Shown: positions 58,601 to 61,600 of the stretch, one piece after another | Layout: each line of letters starts with the position of its first letter | Numbering within the stretch: position 1 is the stretch's first letter | Source: Nocardia puris | Lineage (GTDB): Bacteria > Actinomycetota > Actinomycetes > Mycobacteriales > Mycobacteriaceae | Length of the DNA: 64,000 bases | Reading direction: 5' to 3' | NCBI RefSeq assembly: GCF_003315035.1 | Contig: NZ_QNRE01000008.1 | Span: 186,001 to 250,000, forward strand | The notes under the pieces: model-generated | Told to the model about the DNA's origin: nothing | The model's input: only the letters and a program-made list of their open reading frames with translations | Database searches by the model: none | Position numbers and translations under genes: made by a program

Positions 58601-61600
58601 CCCCGCTCGGCGAAGTACGGATCGTCCCCCTTCAAGTACTTGCGCGGGAAGAGCTCCTCCGGAGCGAGGCCGAGACGGCGGGCCAGCTGATCGCGGGCGG
58701 CGAAGACGGCCGCGGAGTCGATGTCGCGCAGGACTTTCGCGTAGCCGGTCAGATCCTGCACACGCTGGCGTAGCAGCGCCGTGCGCTGTTCGGAAGTGAG
58801 CACCTGCGCGATCCGGTCGGCGGTGAGTTCCGACGGCGGCACACCGAGCCGGTACGCCACCTGATCACGCACCTCGGTGATGCCGAAGAAGGACTCTATC
58901 GCCCAGGCGCTGCGGGTGAAGTCCGCGATGGCCTCGATGCGCGCGGCGCGCAAGGCGTTTCGCAGGCGCTCGTCGGCGACGATTCGGTCCAGCGCGTCGG
59001 CATCGCCGGCATCGATGCCGAGTTCGCCCGCCAGCCTGTCGATGTCGGCGCGCAGCTGCTCGGGCGAGAGGTCGCGGAGATCCCGGGGAGTGGCCGGGTC
59101 ACCGGGCGGGGTATCCGGAACCGGCTGCCAGGTACCGTCCGGCGCGCGCAGCAGGGTGACGTCGACGGGGCGGCCGTCCACCACGCCGTGAAAGTGCCGC
59201 ACATCCGCTGTTCCCGCCGGATCCATGTGCAGACCCCCCGCGCGGTCGACCCACGCGTCGGCGAACTCCACCCGGATCGCACCTCGATTCACCGCCTCGG
59301 CCAGGTCGGGATCGGCGGCGAGCGTATCGGCGAGCCTGCGTGCCGTATCGCCGGGACCGTCCAGCACGAGGAGACGATCCCGGCCGCCCGCGTCGGGCAC
59401 CCGCGCCACGCCGTCGCCCACCACGGACGCGTCGTGGGCGGCGAACCATTCGGCGAGCGACGCCGCGCGCAGTGGACCGCTGTCCTCGGACCGCACCAGA
59501 GGTGCCGCGATATCGGCGAATCGAGCCAGTTCCGCGGCGTGGTCCGCCGTTTCGGCATACAGCTGCCGTACGGCCGCCTCCAGGCGCTGACGCTCCAGTT
59601 CGGCTCGCACGCGATTCACCTCGGCGGTGTCCGCGTCGGCGAGCAGTCGCACCAGCTCCGCCGGATCCCGCGGCGCCAGCAGCGAACTCAACTGCGCAGG
59701 GGGCAGGCCGGCCAGTGCCTGGAGCGGATCGGCCGGCACGGGCGATCCCTCGCGGGCAGTCGTCGACACCAGATCCGCGAGCGCCCCCGCGTCCAGGTTC
59801 GCCAACAGCCGCGCTCGGTCCCGCTCGCTCAGGTTGGCCAGCACATCGGCGGGGCGCACCGCGTCCAGCGCGGTCAGGTCTACGCCGAGCAGTTGCGCCC
59901 AGACCGACCGCTGGTCCTTGATCTGGTCGCGGCGCAGCGCGTTCTCGAAGTGCTCCCGCAGGCCGTCGTCGCGACCGGGCTGATCGCTGTAGTACAGATC
60001 GCCCCAGTCGCGCGCGGGCTCGCCGCCGTTGTTGACGCCTTCCCAGGCCAGCAGGGTCGGGTCGAGGCCGCCCGCGCGCAGTGCCTCCATCAGATAGCGG
60101 TTCAGCGGATCGCTGTCGAACATGCTGATCTCGCGGCTGTACGGGATGCGCGCGTTCTCGTCGATGTACCGCAGACCCGCCGCGTACAGCGCGTCGATGG
60201 CCGCCGCGCGGCGCGCAGTGCGGTACTCGGCTTCGGCCAGAGCCCGCCGCACGCTCGCCGGGTCGGTGTCGCGCAGCGGGATGCCCGCGCGGTCGGCGGC
60301 GGCGCGGAGTTCGTCGTCGGCCGCGCGGGCGGCGTCGTCTCCGGTGCGGTGCGCGTTGTCGCCGGTCCGCGAGTCGTCCGCGGCGGGAGCGCTGGATTCC
60401 ACTGCGGTGTCGCTGTTTTCGGGCGGTCCGAGGGTGACGTCGGGATCGAGCAGGCCCGCCAGCTTCAGTTCCCGCTCCATCTCGCGCAGCAGCTGCGGGT
60501 CCGCGTCCTCGATCCAGTACGCGTACTCGGCGCCGTCGGCGTCCAGGATCGGGATGTGCTCGCCCGCGATATCGCGCATCCGGCTCGACAGTTTCCCGAA
60601 GAACTTGATGAGCTCCCGGTTCTTCCACATCGTCGCGCCCTCTTTCCAGATGCGCGCCGGATTGAACGCGCCCTGGGCGTCGGGGTCGGTGAGGCCCGCG
60701 AAGTCCGACAGCGCGGTCTGGCCGCGACCGTCCTCGCCGGACCCGGATGGGTACTTGGGATTGTGACCCTGGTGGCCGGCGCGAGAGGGCGTCAGCTGGT
60801 CGCGCCCCTGATCCCCCAGCTCGCGCAGCGTCGCCCGCAACCGGTCCCACCACTGGCGCAGGCGCGCGCTCCGCTCGGAGACGGGATTCCCGGGCCGCAC
60901 GACGATCTCGCCTTCCCCGGACGACTCACCTTCGGCGGCAGTTGTTTCCGGTTCCGGACCGGGCACCCGCCACTCGCCATCCGCGTCGGCGCGCAAAGCC
61001 ACCGCGACGACCTCACCGTCGACGTCGAGCAGCAACCTGCGCACGTCTGCGGGCTCCGGAGCCCTGGCGGCGCGCGCCAGGTCGGCGAGCAGGGCGATGT
61101 CGCGTGCGCGACGCAGGGTTTCCTCACGCAGCTCCGCGATCGTGCGGTCGACGGCGGGACCCACGGCGTCCCGGTCGAGACCCAGGAGCCGGGCCAGCTC
61201 GGCGCGTTCGGCCGCTATCTGGGCGCGATGCGCCGGGTCGGTGGCGGCATCGAACCGAGCCGCGTTGTCGGCGAGCGATTCGATGGTGCCCGCCACCAGC
61301 AGATTCCAGTATCGGAGTTCGGCGAGCGTGCGATCCAGGGTGTCCGGGCGCAGATCGGCGTCGGTGGCCGCCAGGCGCCGCGCCAGCTCCGCGCGCAGGT
61401 CGGCCTCGGTGCGCATCGACGGCGGTGTGCGCGTACTGTCCGTGCCAGGTCTGGGCACCTCGTCGGCATCGCTTCGGACCTCGCCCCCGGTGTCGCGCCG
61501 CGCCGAAGCGTCCGCGCCGAGCGGAGTCTCGCTGTCGCGTCGCACCGCGTCACCGGCATCGAACCGGTCCGAGCCATCGGTGCCGGATCGGGCAGGGCCC